This document shows, one piece after another, positions 49,693-62,600 of a stretch of DNA of 64,000 nucleotides; within the stretch, counting starts at the first letter, position 1, and the number at the start of each line of letters is the position of its first letter. The notes beneath the pieces were generated by a model, which did no database searches, had not been told where the DNA came from, and was given only the letters and a program-made list of their open reading frames with translations. Source of the stretch: Corylus avellana. Taxonomy: Eukaryota > Streptophyta > Magnoliopsida > Fagales > Betulaceae. Where the stretch lies: the NCBI RefSeq assembly GCF_901000735.1, contig NC_081544.1, positions 34,237,235 to 34,301,234 of the forward strand, written 5' to 3'. Both the position numbers and the translations under genes were made by a program.

Positions 49693-49762
49693 AGTGTCAA
49701 GGACTTCCCTTATAGCCATTTTTCCGCATTTGATTAAAAAAAAAAAAAAAGTGTCAAGGACT
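49693..49762 (+). mobile_element. Ultra-short retroposon (44 bp) between 13-bp target duplications
   Basis: AGTGTCAAGGACT stands at 49693-49705 and at 49750-49762. Between them are about 29 bases of unique sequence ('cccttatagccatttttcc' and a few more) followed by a run of about 15 A. Target duplication plus 3' poly(A) is the hallmark of LINE-machinery insertion (target-primed reverse transcription), here almost completely 5'-truncated. Confidence 0.85.
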
Positions 49763-49950
49763 AGTATGCATAGTCAATGTATTAAAAATGAGAATACAAA
49801 TATGAGTGTTTGAAGGTTTAGTGAGTCAAATATGGCATTAGAATTGGGTTGTAAACTACAACAAACAAAAAAAATAGAGGCAGATTTTTGATATATTGTA
49901 TATATTTTTTTCTACTTTGAAATGTTGACAGTGCATAAATGAAAAAAGAA

Positions 49951-50013
49951 AATTACATCAAACGATAGTTTTTTTTTTTTTTTTTTTTCAATTAATTACA
50001 TCAAACGATAGTT
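49951..50013 (-). mobile_element. Poly(A)-only retroposon insertion (23 bp) between perfect 20-bp target duplications
   Basis: The 20-mer AATTACATCAAACGATAGTT occurs at 49951-49970 and again, without mismatch, at 49994-50013. Between them is a run of about 18 T followed by CAATT. On the minus strand this is AATTG plus poly(A). It is what remains when target-primed reverse transcription stops just after the tail. Confidence 0.85.
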
Positions 50014-50774
50014 GAATGCAAAGTTACGTGTACTCGAAAAGTACTCAAGGAAAACAAAACAAAAAACCCACAAAATTATGATCTATCTGAGGTTTTCTAC
50101 ATCTTTTGTATTTTTTCATATATGGATATTCTTGCTAATAATATATAAAGACTAGGTAATGGCCTTTCGTAGGTGTGAATTTGAAAGGGACTTTTATTTT
50201 CCTTTAAGTTAGTTTGAAAGAATTTATTTTATTAAATTAACATTTATTCAGAATATATATAACAATTATACGCTTAATGCTCAATTAAACTAACTAATGT
50301 TGGAACAGAATTTCAAAAGGGCGGTTAGTGTAGGAGACGCCTAGAGCCCCGGTGCCTAACGCCGTAACACGTCTCCAAATGGTGGGACGTGGGAACCAAT
50401 ATATCGACCAAACAAACATTTCGCCGTAGAAAAGCACGCGGTAAAGAGTGTAAAATAAAACCTCGTCACTAGAAGCTGTCGTTAAAAGGCTTTTTGTCGA
50501 TTTAACAACCGTAAAACGTCGCCGTGAAAGCTAGTAGCGTAAAGCACCATGTTCCCCCAAGGCCGATGCTATCGGGCCCCCTCTTGTTTTGTAGCAATTA
50601 TGACGAAGCCAAATCTTGCACGCCAAAAATTTCGGAAAATGGAGTGGAGCCTTCTCTAATCCCTCCTCTTCGCGTAAAAAGCTCGACCTCATAGCCTCTA
50701 TAATATCCAACACCTCTCCTTCTCTCCCACTCTGCTTTGCACCATTTTCTGCGTATCAGTACAGTTGCCGACCT

Positions 50775-53700
50775 ATGGCTCTGCTACTCTGCAATGTAAT
50801 ACACCCTAAACCCCCTCTCTTGAAAGTTCAGTGCAAAAGCCTCCATCCCGACTCCAGCACCAGACTCCGCGTATATCTTCCCAACACTTCCTCTACCTCC
50901 AGACGACGCATTCTTTTGCCTCCTCCAAAATCAGCTTCAATCAATGGGTTCTCTATCCACAACTCTCCAGAAGCTTCTGGGGAGAAAAACATCGAGCCTT
51001 TCGAGAGGCTTCGGAGATGGATTCGCGTTGTTGGGTCGGTCTTGCCCGGTGGAAAATGGTGGAGCTTCGACCAAGACGTCGAATTAAAATTACTGGCCGA
51101 GCCGGTGACCGTGTCGCGGGCTCTTACCCGAATGTGGAACCTCATCGCTCAGGACCGTTGGGTCATCTTCGCCGCATTCGCTGCCCTAATTCTCGCGGCG
51201 GTGCGTGCCTTTTCTGATTTTGTGAGCTCATTAGAATTTCGATTGGTGTATTTGTTTGATTGCTAATTTCGTAAAATTTGCCGTTGTAGCTTTCGGAGAT
51301 TTCGGTGCCGCATTACTTGACGGCCTCGATATTTTCGGCACAGAGCGGTGACATCGCGGTATTCCATCGAAATGTGCGTCTCTTGGTTCTGCTGTGCTTC
51401 ACTTCAGGAATATGCAGGTCAAGATCTTGTATGGTCAAAGTACCCTTCTTCCTTAAGTTGCAAATTGTTGCATGACACACTTTTTTTGGGCCTAAAGAAC
51501 ATGGCTATAGGCTCTATAATGAGCAGTTTATATTGTTTTTAATGGTGTTGTTCTGATTCATATGATAATAATTATTGCTCTCCTTGCGTGGAATTTGAGC
51601 CTGTTGATGAACCATGTGACAGAGCAGCTGACCCCATACTCTGTTTCTTTGAACTTCAGTGGTGTGCGAGGTTGCTGCTTCGGCATTGCAAATATGATCC
51701 TCGTGAGTTCTATCTTTCTCTGTTCTTTTTATACATATATAAAAGCATATAAAATGTACGTATGCATACAAAATGTATGTATGTATGTATGCATGCCTTA
51801 TTGGATGGGTAATTCGAGTTATTATATTGACTTGCTATCTTGTTATGTAATCTGAAAATTGCTTCCATGGGTGCTAGAAAATGTGTTTATCAACCCTAGC
51901 TTTCCTGTAAACTAGACTATGTTTTGTGAATTATAAGATCAAAATTAGATGGCATATATTGTTTACTAGCAGGGCTATGTTTATGGTGATGTGGAATGGA
52001 TTATTATTATTATTTTCCATTTAGCTTTCTGCCTTACAATTACTTGGTACTTGTCTTCAGACAGTAGTTTAATTTTTATTTTTATGCTGAATGGAGCTTT
52101 TATAACATTCTGCAGGTCAAGCGAATGAGGGAAACATTATATTCTTCCCTTCTCCTGCAGGTTCTGAAATATACTGTCATGTTCAACGATCAAGCAAGCT
52201 AATTCTGTTTAGATATGGTGTTTAGTTTAACTTATTTTTGCAGTATCTCTTTTGTAGGATATATCCTTTTTTGACTCTGAAACAGTTGGTGATTTGACAA
52301 GTAGGCTTGGGGCGGATTGTCAGCAAGTGTCACGGGTTATTGGGAATGATCTTAATATGATATTACGCAATGTTTTACAGGTTCCTTTGCTGATTGAACA
52401 ATTAACACCTTTCTGATTTGCCTTTGTTTGAGGCTCAAGTTTGTGTTTTGCATTATTATATGTCAGGGAGCGGGTGCATTGGTTTACTTGCTAACTATAT
52501 CTCGGCCACTTGGTTTGTGTACATTGATGATTTGCTCTACTTTATCAGCAGTTATGCTGCTCTATGGCAGGTAAGATTTACTTATTTATTTTCTGACTTT
52601 TTTAGTTGAAAATTGACCTTGACTTAATGAATGTACTTTGATGTAACATCTTGTGATCCTAATGAGGCGGTTAGGTGGGTGCATGACTAGAGGAGAAAGT
52701 TTAAAATTAGAAATGGCAATATGGGTAAAGGACAATTAGATGGTTCTAGTTTTAGCCTTTTATGTGTAAATTTGCTTCAAAATAGGCTTCACAAAGAGAA
52801 TGGAAGGCCCATTTTTTTTTGAAATCCCTTTGTCTTTATGGAAGATATTGATTGTACATGCTGAGACATAAAAATGCACGCAGGCATATAGACTGGCGCA
52901 CTCTTATTTATCCTTTGCTTAATGCCTTCAGTCTCTCACTATCTCTCTCTTTTCTCTCTTTCTTGTTTTGCTTTTGTTTCTTCGGAAATTTTGTTGACTT
53001 TGCTTATGTTCTTTTTATAGGTACCAGAAGAAGGCAGCTAGGTTAATCCAAGAATGTACTGCTTCTGCCAATGAAGTAGAATAAGACTCCTTATCTATGG
53101 TTTGCCATTGAAAATTATGATCTGTGGATGATTTCTATAAAAAGCAATGCTTCATTATCTAATGCAGGTTGCTCAGGAGACCTTCTCTTTGATGAGAACT
53201 GTTCGCGTTTATGGAACAGAGGAAGGTGAACTTAGAAGGTAAACATTGCTACCAGAGGTCCTGTCTTTCTTTAATAGTCAGTGATTCTTCACTTAACTTT
53301 CTGTAATGCAGTGTACTTATAAACAAATGGAAACAGACACGTGTTGTATTGTTAACGGGCTTTAACAGATAATTTTTCCTACTATGGTGTATAGGTACAT
53401 GCATTGGCTGGGGAAATTAGCTGATATAAGCTTGCGACAAAGTGCTGCATATGGTTTTTGGAACCTGAGCTTCAATACTCTTTATCACTCAACTCAGGTC
53501 TTGCTTTTTCAGTGTTTTTCAGAATCGTGATTTTGAGTGTTCAAGATAATTATTTTTATCTTTTTCCTTCTCAAAAATTTAATTCTTGTATGAAGAATTT
53601 CCAGTTGATAATCAATAATCTATGTGATTTAAACATGAGTTTTTGCTTTCTGTCCCAGCGTTTTGGCTTGAAGTAAAGACTTTTTAACCGGTATATCATT

Positions 53701-56700
53701 AGCCTATGTGGTAGTATATCCCAGGTTAATGTATTTTTGTTATCTCATCTCTAATTGTGTTTTAAGAAAAAGTGTTTCTTTAATTTAAGAAATTGCTTCC
53801 AGCTGCACTCTGTTTGGACTTGAAGCAAAGCTTGTGTAATTCGTCATCAGCGCATGAAATTTGGATGTTATGGATGAATGGATTATTTGTTTGATAAATG
53901 TTGAAGCTTTATCAGCTTTGGATTATGTTTTTAAATTCATTTGTATCATCAAGTGAAAGTTTTATTTTCTATTTGTTCTTCAGTTCTAGTGGTTGACTTC
54001 AGTATTTATTAGCAAATTTAATTTTGTAGGTTATTTCTGTCCTGTTGGGAGGAGCGTCTATTCTAGCTGGCCATATAACAGCAGAGCAACTTACAAAGTT
54101 TATATTGTACAGCGAATGGCTAATTTATTCAACATGGTGGGTGGGGGACAATTTATCATCTTTGATGCAATCTGTTGGGGCAAGTGAAAAAGTCTTCCAG
54201 TTGATGGATCTCTTTCCCAGTGATCAATTCATATCAAAAGGTTAGCGTACTGGCCATCATCATCATTTCATTTTCAACAAGCTCCATTTCCCAAATTGCT
54301 AGTGCAATGAACAACGTGAGATTATCTTTTCAAACATCTACCTGTATCTGAACAGAACACTCTTGGTGTCATTTAGGCATGATGCATATTATAACGAGAT
54401 GTTAGAGGCAACCAGAACCTGCTCTTACTGTTTGCACATGATGCTTAAAATTACAATTTTTATTTTTTGAACCTAAGGAATTAGAAAATTATTGTTGAAA
54501 TATCTCTCTCACTAAGATGATTCTAGTGAGAAGACATTACTAGGGGTGGGGGGGAGGCTGCAAACAATTGAAAGATACCTGGGATTATGGATTTTGAATT
54601 CTACCCATTCAGCTGATATAACACTCGATGCATCTTTTTTTGTTAAAAAGTTCTCTTTTTCTTTAGTTAAATTATGGATTTTAGATGGTACTACTCTACA
54701 GGATTGAAGTTGCGACGGCTGTTGGGACATATTGAGTTTGTAAATGTTTCTTTTCATTATTCTTCAAGGCCAACAGTACGTATCCCATGCTCAATATTAT
54801 AAATACTACATCTGGCTCATGATATTTGACACTTCTGTTTTCGTTAATATCTTCAATGCTCTACCACCTCTGTGGAATACAAATGGTGCTAGGTAGGAAA
54901 GAATGCCTGCATACAGAAGATGTTCCCTGTTCTGTTGTGCAGGAAACACTCCAGTCAAGTGGTAGAGTATCTCAACGTGTTGGTTGTCTTAGGAGCATGT
55001 ATTTATAGCCTATACAGCGAGGAGTAGTTTTAATTATTTAGGAGCTGATTAGTTTTTATCCTACCTGATAAAGCATTTTCATTACGCTATAGGATGTTAT
55101 TTCATTTCCTTTCAGTATTTAGTGGGATAAATTCCTGTAATAGCATTACATAGTTCATCTGGTATAATACACTAGTTTAAATTAACCAATAGTTGAAATC
55201 CAGGCTGTTAGATTATTCCACTAGCATTTCTGATGCTTCCTGCTTTGTTTAATTAGGCTACCTGATCCTAAATTGATTCGGTGATTCTACTTTTACTGAA
55301 AATTACCGGTTTGGCTACTTCAGAAGGAACTAATAGTTAGACATCTGAACAGGTTCATGTACTTCAACATGTAAGCATTTCAGTGCATCCTAGTGAAGTG
55401 GTTGCAATCGTAAGAGAGTACTTCTATTTGCTTTATTTGATTCCTTTTTGTGCTACAATGACCATAGGAAATAAACTCTGTTTTTATACTGCCTAGGTTG
55501 GTCTTAGTGGTAGTGGAAAGAGCACACTGGTGAATCTTTTGCTCCGTCTTTATGAGCCGACAAATGGTCAGGTAATATATCTAGCCTTGATTCAACATTT
55601 GTCACTAATGCATTAAATTGGAAGGAAATCGTGTTTAAAACAATTTCTTTGTGTTAAAAGAAAAGGTTTTGAAGAAACAAAGAATTACCTGAAGATACTC
55701 TCTATGTTTCTTTCTTGAATAACTTAAAAGTAAGTTGCTGAAATTACCATTTGTGACAAACGGATCACCATCAGCTTCTCAGCTAAGTCGTTACATATGA
55801 CATTCTAGGATCCAACTCCAGCAACCAAGGATCTAGTTTGAATCTCTCCTTCTCCCTCCCCTTGGGGCCAATGTACTTATCAAAAAAAAAACCAAAGGAT
55901 CTAGTTTCAAAAGATTTTCCCCTTGTATGCGCTTGTGTTTGGTTGTTTTGTATGATGTTGATCATCGGTCCCTTTGCTCTGAGTCATGTTTATATCAATT
56001 TTCTTTTTGACCTTTTCTTATCAGTAGCCAGCTAATGACTTTGAGCTTCCACTTTTCGGGATCTATTTCCTTTTTAGTGAGCTTCTAATTATTTATCTTC
56101 TACTACTTACATTCAAGTAACTGGGTTGTAGATGTGCATTAGTTGAACCTTTAATTAGCAGTTGTCGGTCTAATTGGGGATTTTGATTGATGCTCTCCCT
56201 CTTGGGGTTTAGGATGAAGTGGTTGATAGCCCGTGATGCTATTAATCTTTCTTGCTTAAGTATGATAATTGGTGTCCAGATGCCCATTAGTTGAATTTTT
56301 CATTTGTAATTGTTATTTTAATTGCAGATTTTGATAGACGGCACCCCTCTTAAAGAGTTGGACATCATGTGGTGGAGGGAAAGAATTGGATTTGTGGGAC
56401 AGGTTCTTGATTTGCTTAAAGCAAAAATAAATTCAATTAATATATTAGATATTTTCTTCTTACACAAAAATTTTACACAGGAACCTAGACTTTTCCGTAT
56501 GGATATTAGTTCAAACATCAGATATGGATGTACACGAGATGTAAAGCAGGAGGATGTTGAATGGGCTGCCAAGCAGGCATATGCCCATGACTTTATCACA
56601 TCACTGCCTAATGGTTACCAAACACTTGTTGATGATGATTTGCTTAGTGGGGGACAAAAGCAGCGAATAGCCATTGCTCGGGCCATTCTTAGGGACCCAA

Positions 56701-58251
56701 CTGTATTGATCCTTGATGAAGCCACTAGTGCACTAGATGCAGAGAGTGAGCACAATGTCAAGGTAAGTGCATCTAGAATTAACTCCATCTCAATACTCGC
56801 ACGCATACAGACACACATGGGGGGAAAATGAGAATGATATTTCTGTATTATTGCTTTACCTAAAAGAAAAACAAAAAGGAGAAATATATTAATATATCAT
56901 TTGCCGCTATATCTAGGGTGTTCTTCGTGCTGTCAGAAGTGATGTGAAGACAAAGAGAAGTGCCATAGTTATTGCACACAGGTGGTTCTCCAATACCCTC
57001 ACTTTCAGTGTTTTAATTGTTTTACAAAGTTTTGATTGATAGAAGGTTCTAAGTAGTGCATCCAAGGTATATCGATAAAATTCCTATTTCAATTTTCTTA
57101 TATTGGTTGCATACTTTCTACAGGCTTTCTACAATTCAAGCTGCTGACCGGATTGTGGTAATGGATGGTGGTCAAGTTGTTGAGGTTAGTTTTCTGTCCA
57201 TTTATTTTGAACCCCTAGATAATTTATCCATCATTTCATTTTTGGAAGTTTGTTACCCTGAATATGTTTGTTGATAATGAGTTATACAAATTTTCTTCAT
57301 GAAAACCTGGTTAAAAGAATATCAGTAAGGGTACAACTCTGTTTTGGTTGATTCAGTTCCACGTAAGTTAAGAACCAAACCAACTAAATTTGGTTCCATA
57401 AAATTCAACTCATAGCAATAGAGCTGAACCAATCCCAAATAAAGTATCTTTGGGTTGGTTTGGTTCAGTTCCACGGTTCTCTTTTCACTTGAAAAAGCAA
57501 AACAAAAGGCTACATATAAAGAGAGAAGAGTGAGAGATATAGAGAAAACATATAACATAATACAAAATGTTTGAAGAGGTGTAGAAGTTTTTGTGGGTTG
57601 AAGAAGTGTGATGGATCTATAATTTCATATTCAGCAATGTATAGTACAAAGACATGCATATAGTTAAGATAATATACATACAAAATTTGTTTTGATTTGC
57701 TCTAGTAACACAACTCCTAACCTGAGAGCCGAAGCAAACCATTCAGGTCCAAAGTTTTGGACATAGAACAGAACGAAATTTGTTTGGAACCAAATGGCAC
57801 CCGATCCAAATTGGTTGGTTTCAGTTTGGTTTGGGTCTTTGGACACCCTAGAACCCTGCGGCACCTTTACTCAAAAGCCTTATTGGGATTGATCCCACAA
57901 TCTCCCGTGCTTGAGCATGGCACATATATCGGGCCAATAAACTTTGCCAGTCCTTTGTAAGGGTGCAGATTGTATAGTGGAGATAGAACTTATGACAGGT
58001 CTGCCCTCCTTCAATTTAGATGGAGCTTATAGCTATAAGCGTCCTATTCATAATGGAGCTGCAAGGCTTTACGATGAGATGAAAAACTGTGATGTGGCTG
58101 TCTTCAACGCTCATTATTGATCCTATTCTGAAGTTTAAGCTATGAATGTAACTTATATTCCAATGCACAGATGGGCAGTCACAGGGAGCTTCTCCGCATG
58201 GATGGCTTATACGCTCGACTGAATCGAAGACAGGCCGATGCTGTTGCATGA
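50775..58251 (+). CDS. ABCB26: ABC transporter B family member 26-like (TAP1-type half transporter, chloroplastic), 18 exons, 692 aa
   Basis: Half-size exporter: one membrane domain and one ATPase domain, working as a dimer; plant members are predicted in the chloroplast envelope. Exons: 50775-51200, 51290-51417, 51660-51702, 52116-52160, 52258-52380, 52467-52570, 53021-53075, 53168-53238, 53395-53497, 54030-54240, 54702-54775, 55353-55409, 55497-55571, 56328-56402, 56481-56762, 56917-56981, 57124-57184, 58171-58251; every phase fits. The ATPase has Walker A GLSGSGKS (482-489), Q-loop Gln (530), signature LSGGQ (585-589), Walker B VLILDE with Glu 610, and H-loop His (645), so it should be active. 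The first 50 residues are Ser/Arg-rich and poor in acids, fitting a transit peptide. Substrate unknown. An in-frame upstream ATG at 50616 would add 53 residues (see findings). Confidence 0.94.
55827..55907 (+). mobile_element. Short 5'-truncated LINE-type insertion in ABC transporter intron 13
   Basis: AAGGATCTAGTTT at 55827-55839 is repeated at 55895-55907. Between are about 55 bases ending 'tgtacttatc' plus a run of A, the usual 3' end of plant L1 elements. It lies in the intron between 55571 and 56328 and does not affect coding. Confidence 0.8.
57345..57850. repeat. Repetitive GGTTTGGTTC-type stretch in ABC transporter intron 17
   Basis: The 986-base intron 57185-58170 contains many copies of words like 'ttggttcagttcc', 'aaccaaac' and 'ggttggtttcag' in both orientations, and ends with 'ggacaccct', resembling degenerate MITEs that start AGGGTGT. 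Borders and target duplication could not be set. Confidence 0.4.
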
Positions 58252-59340
58252 TCTTGGATTGCTTAGATATTTGCCTTTTGTTTCTCCTGTGACTTATTTG
58301 ATGCAGTATGGAGGTTCAAGCATCTTTTTCACTGCTGAGAACCATGTATCATAATATTCAAAAACAAAAACGCAGAATGTTTAGGAAAAAGACTAAAGGA
58401 GTATACAAAGATGTTACTGAAGCTGTTGCGGGCAGTACATTTTCCAGACTCCGTAAATCATGGGAAGCAGCTTCAGAAAGCACGACTGAGTGTAACAATC
58501 AAAGTCATCAGGCATACTGTCACCAGATAAATGTAATTTGATTTATACGTTGCATTTTCAATTATTATATCACAATCATTTTATCTTGTAATTGTACAAT
58601 TCAAACTTTTGACTTTTCGAAAATACTCGCTACTCAAAAGTGAAAGCTCGTGTCTGAGTAAGAAGCAGACTTAAAATGCAAATGCTAATAAAGGTTTCTA
58701 ATGGGCTGATTATGCCATGTACTCTGGCTCATGGCTCTCTCCCTCTGTGAATTCTGAACCATGAAGTAGTTTTTTTTTTTTTTTTTCAACTAATTAATTA
58801 ACTGATTAACTAACAGGTAGCGCCACTTCATGTCTCCATGCAGCACATTTTCTCTTTCTACTGCAACCAAGTGCATGCATGCATTTCATCTACGTTACAC
58901 TCTGTCAGCGGCTAACTGGCTAATGATCCTCGAACCGTGCGTGGTTTATACAAACATGTGCACCATTAATTATTTTGTTGTGAAAAATAAATGATACAAC
59001 CAGCCCAAATAGAAATATAGAAAAAATACGTAGAGATCATCAAAAAAGTAAATAAAATTATCTTAGTTAAGACGGCCCACCAAGAAGATGCAAGGCCCAA
59101 GCTAGGAATAGTAATTCCAAAGGCTAGGCCTGGCCGAGACTTGACCTGCTCTCTTTCCTCCAAAAATCTTTTTCCTTTCACACTTGCTTGGTTGGTTCAC
59201 TCGTTCATTCATTTCCATTCGTTCCCTGCGCTGGCTCCTGCAAAGTGCAAACCCTTCAGCTTCTTGGCCATCACCCAAACACTAGTAAACGACCAAAGAA
59301 AAGAAAAACTGCATACAAGAGAAGTAAAAAGTTGAACCAC
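58252..59340. other. 3' region of the ABC transporter gene and upstream region of the next gene
   Basis: The first few hundred bases are probably 3' UTR of the ABC transporter; the open frame at 58308-58541 (77 codons) lies here and resembles no family I know. The end, from about 59180, is the leader of the next gene. Between, AT-rich DNA without recognised features. Confidence 0.4.
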
Positions 59341-59582
59341 ATGGATGCGTATCGGCTTTGCCCTCCACCACCACAGACTTCCCGGATCCCATTCCACCAC
59401 CTTCCTTCCTTCCTGCCAAGTCCAGTCCACCCCCCTCCTTCCTCCTCCCTCCACCTTTCCTTATCCTTCCTTCCTCCCTTTCCAGTTCCTCCCTCCCCAC
59501 CACCCCATGTTTCCTCCTCCCTCCCATTCCCCACTGTTCCAACTTCCCCCCAGTCTTATCCCCAGGCCAATCAGGTAATTTC

Positions 59583-59616
<34 letters not shown>

Positions 59617-62600
59617 GTTATTCGGCCTTTTGGCTTAATTTCAATCTTGCCCTTCTCGATTCTGTGGGGTTTTACTTTAACTTATCCGTTTGTTCTGCGT
59701 GTTAACGGCTTCGGTTTTGGGTCAATGATTGGTATCCATTTATAGGCTCTCATGTTGGTAGATTTGTTGGTTCCTTTACTCGGATCGTAGTAGAGTGCTA
59801 TTAACTATGATTTTAACGCGTAATGTTCCTTTTTGTAGGAATGGGGCACTTCGAATTGGGGTCACCACCAGGCTTGGAATTATCCCGGTAAGCTGTTGTG
59901 TATAAGTTGTTTCTTCGTTCCTGTTTCTCACGTTTTGCTTACTCTTTCATGTTTTTTTATTCGATTTGCAACTTAAGTGCTCGATTTGCTGTCAAATTAG
60001 GCATTTTGGTTTACTTTGCTATTGAATCGTCTCAACTCTGCATCTGGACTGATGTGTTTTGAAATGAAACTGAGAAGCATTTTAGTTGAGGATTGGTGAT
60101 GAGTCAGTTATGATGTATATATGCGGTTTGACTGCTAAATTGGTGTCTCTTTAATTTGGTTGATCTCTGTGGGTTTTAAATTTGTAATTCGTACATAGGA
60201 ACCATCGAGTGAAATATAATGTGTTGCCCTTTTTGTTTTCGTAGTTTTAAGTGGTATGTTATGCATTTAAGGTGTTGATGGTCAGCATATGTGCTGCGCG
60301 GGTGTTATCAAGATTTCTAGACCCCTTATTACTGTAATTTGGATCTCGTGCCCTGATCCGAGTTGTTTTTCTGATCTTGATCCTTGAATAGTTTACTAGA
60401 ACTTAATTTCTTTAGCTCGATAGAGCTAATGGTCTCTGGACAAAATGGCATCTCCTTCAATAAACAAGGAGATGGACAGTGAGGTCACTGGTTCAATCTC
60501 ATAGTGGTGTGTGAGTTGTTTTTACCCATTAAAATAAAATAAAATGTTTGTTTAGTTCTAGGAAATGTTCATAACTACTTCAGTGGTATATGATTATGTG
60601 CAATGCTTGTAACACCATAGTATGTGTTATTATGTGCACCTGTATGCATATTCCCAACACACAAATCCACTCTCTGTTTTACGTCAAGCAATACGTGGAG
60701 TAACTCTCGACATAGCAGTAAAAGCAAGATGTGTAGGCAGATTGACTGACCAAGTTTCCATTGAAATAGGATCCGCACAAGGAAAAGCACACTAGAAGTG
60801 ATCTAATTGAGTTGTAAACTGAACTGTGACCGAAGATGGTGATCCAGCTTAGTCTACCCCAAGCTTAATGTATACTAGGATGCACAGAGGGTTATGTGTC
60901 TGCTATATGTTGTCGTAGGTTATACAAAGTGGGAGACGGTTCGGATGTGAATGGGGACTATGGTCTATGAACTCGAGAGGTGGCCAGTGTTGTACAATTA
61001 ATCTTTGTTAGTATGACACACTGCTTTTGTCTTGGCCATGTGAACATAGGGCAATATTATTTTTAAACAGTACTCTAAGAGGTGCCTTGTGTATTTTAAA
61101 TTGGTGATGGCCATCATACATGGTACTTGCTATAGGTTCTCATAGTGAAAATCTTATTTATCAAAGAAAGATTTGCTAATGATAATAAGACATACTTTCT
61201 CTGACCTGCAAATTGTTGGAATTGTAATGTGAAAAAGATATATGGTACTGCTGCCCATTGTTTGATGGTGAGCCATGTTTTTATCTTTTGATATTTTTAT
61301 CATCTTGACTCAGCATTCCTTTCTGTGTCAATGACATTGGGTTTAACTTCTTTTTTTTTTTAATGACAGCCCATAATAATGAAGAAGATTGGGCTGCCAG
61401 GGCTAGAGCTTGGGCAGATGCTAAAACTGCAATGGAGAATCAGCATACACAATCTCTGTTTCCTCCAGTTGGCCGGCTGGAAGATCAAAGTCATTATTAT
61501 GATCAGTATCCACAGTCTGTTGATGCTCATTACCCAGATATTCAAGATCAGTCTCTTCCTGCATCAAGCTACCAACAGTTTCCAGTTTCAGGCGCACCTC
61601 TGCACCGGCCATCGGTAGTTCAACCCCAGGAGACTTCATCTTTATGCTCCGAACCATCTTCTTTTGTTCCGGATGCGCATCTAACTTACAATGCCAGAGA
61701 TGGGACATTTGGAGATTCAAGTGCTGTATTTCATCAAGGAAATATGCTCCCAAGTTCATCTGTTCATCAGCAGGAGGTACCTTCTAGTTATTCTTCTGTT
61801 ACAGGTAATAATTCACTTAGTATATTGAGTTTGCATGTGAAACTTGTGTTGAAGAACTGCTGCTATGGAGCTCTGTTTTACTAATTAATTTGAAATTTAC
61901 AATTCTGTCAATATTAATACGTAACTGGGGCTTTTTATATAGCAATTATTGAATTGTATGAACTTTTTGACTTTCAAACCCCTGATCTCCTTGTGTATTA
62001 GATTTATTTGGAATCTACTTTCTCCTTTTCCTTCGGGTTTTTTTTTTTTTTTTTTTTTTGGGGAGGGTTGTGAACGGGGGATGTTTCTCCAGCTGTAATT
62101 CCTTCTCCCACCCTACCCCCAATTTAATTTGGTTATTGGGAAGTGTTTCTCTAGCAGATTGCATTTTTTTTTAACTCTCTCTGTGTGCTCTCTTCTATAC
62201 ATGCAGTTTTACATCGGTAATCCTTGTAGAATAATTTGTACCAGTTGTATGATGTGATCAAGTGCACTGTAATGTATCACATTGGCATGCTCTTCTGCAA
62301 GTCTAGGTCCTTCATGGTGATTCCTTTTTGTAAATAGAATTTGATAATGTAAATGCTTCAGTTAACGACAAGAATTGAATTTGTTGGTTGGCATTATATT
62401 AGAACATTCAAAGTTGTGAAGCCTGATCTTTGAGCTTATGAAGGATTCAACCATGTGTGATCTAGTTATGTGACAGTTAACAAACAGGACGAAATTTATG
62501 GTGTATTAATGTTGTCCTTTGTAGGCAGAACCAGAAAACTGCTGTGCTGGATGCATGGAAAAATGTAAATGGGTTATAGAGATTGTAAAGACATCTAGCT

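Larger units (their letters stand above)
48151..50774. other. Intergenic DNA between the TPR and ABC transporter genes
   Basis: The leader and promoter of the minus-strand TPR gene occupy the first few hundred bases (with a GA-rich run just upstream of its ATG); the leader of the ABC gene occupies the end. Between are AT-rich DNA and two very short retroposon insertions (49693-49762 and 49951-50013). No further gene recognised. Confidence 0.45.

Noticed and set aside
58308..58541. 77-codon frame just after the ABC transporter, possible extra exon or small gene
   Set aside because: The ABC protein already ends with the expected C-terminus at 58251; the extra frame has no family resemblance and lies where the 3' UTR is expected. 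Kept only as a note.
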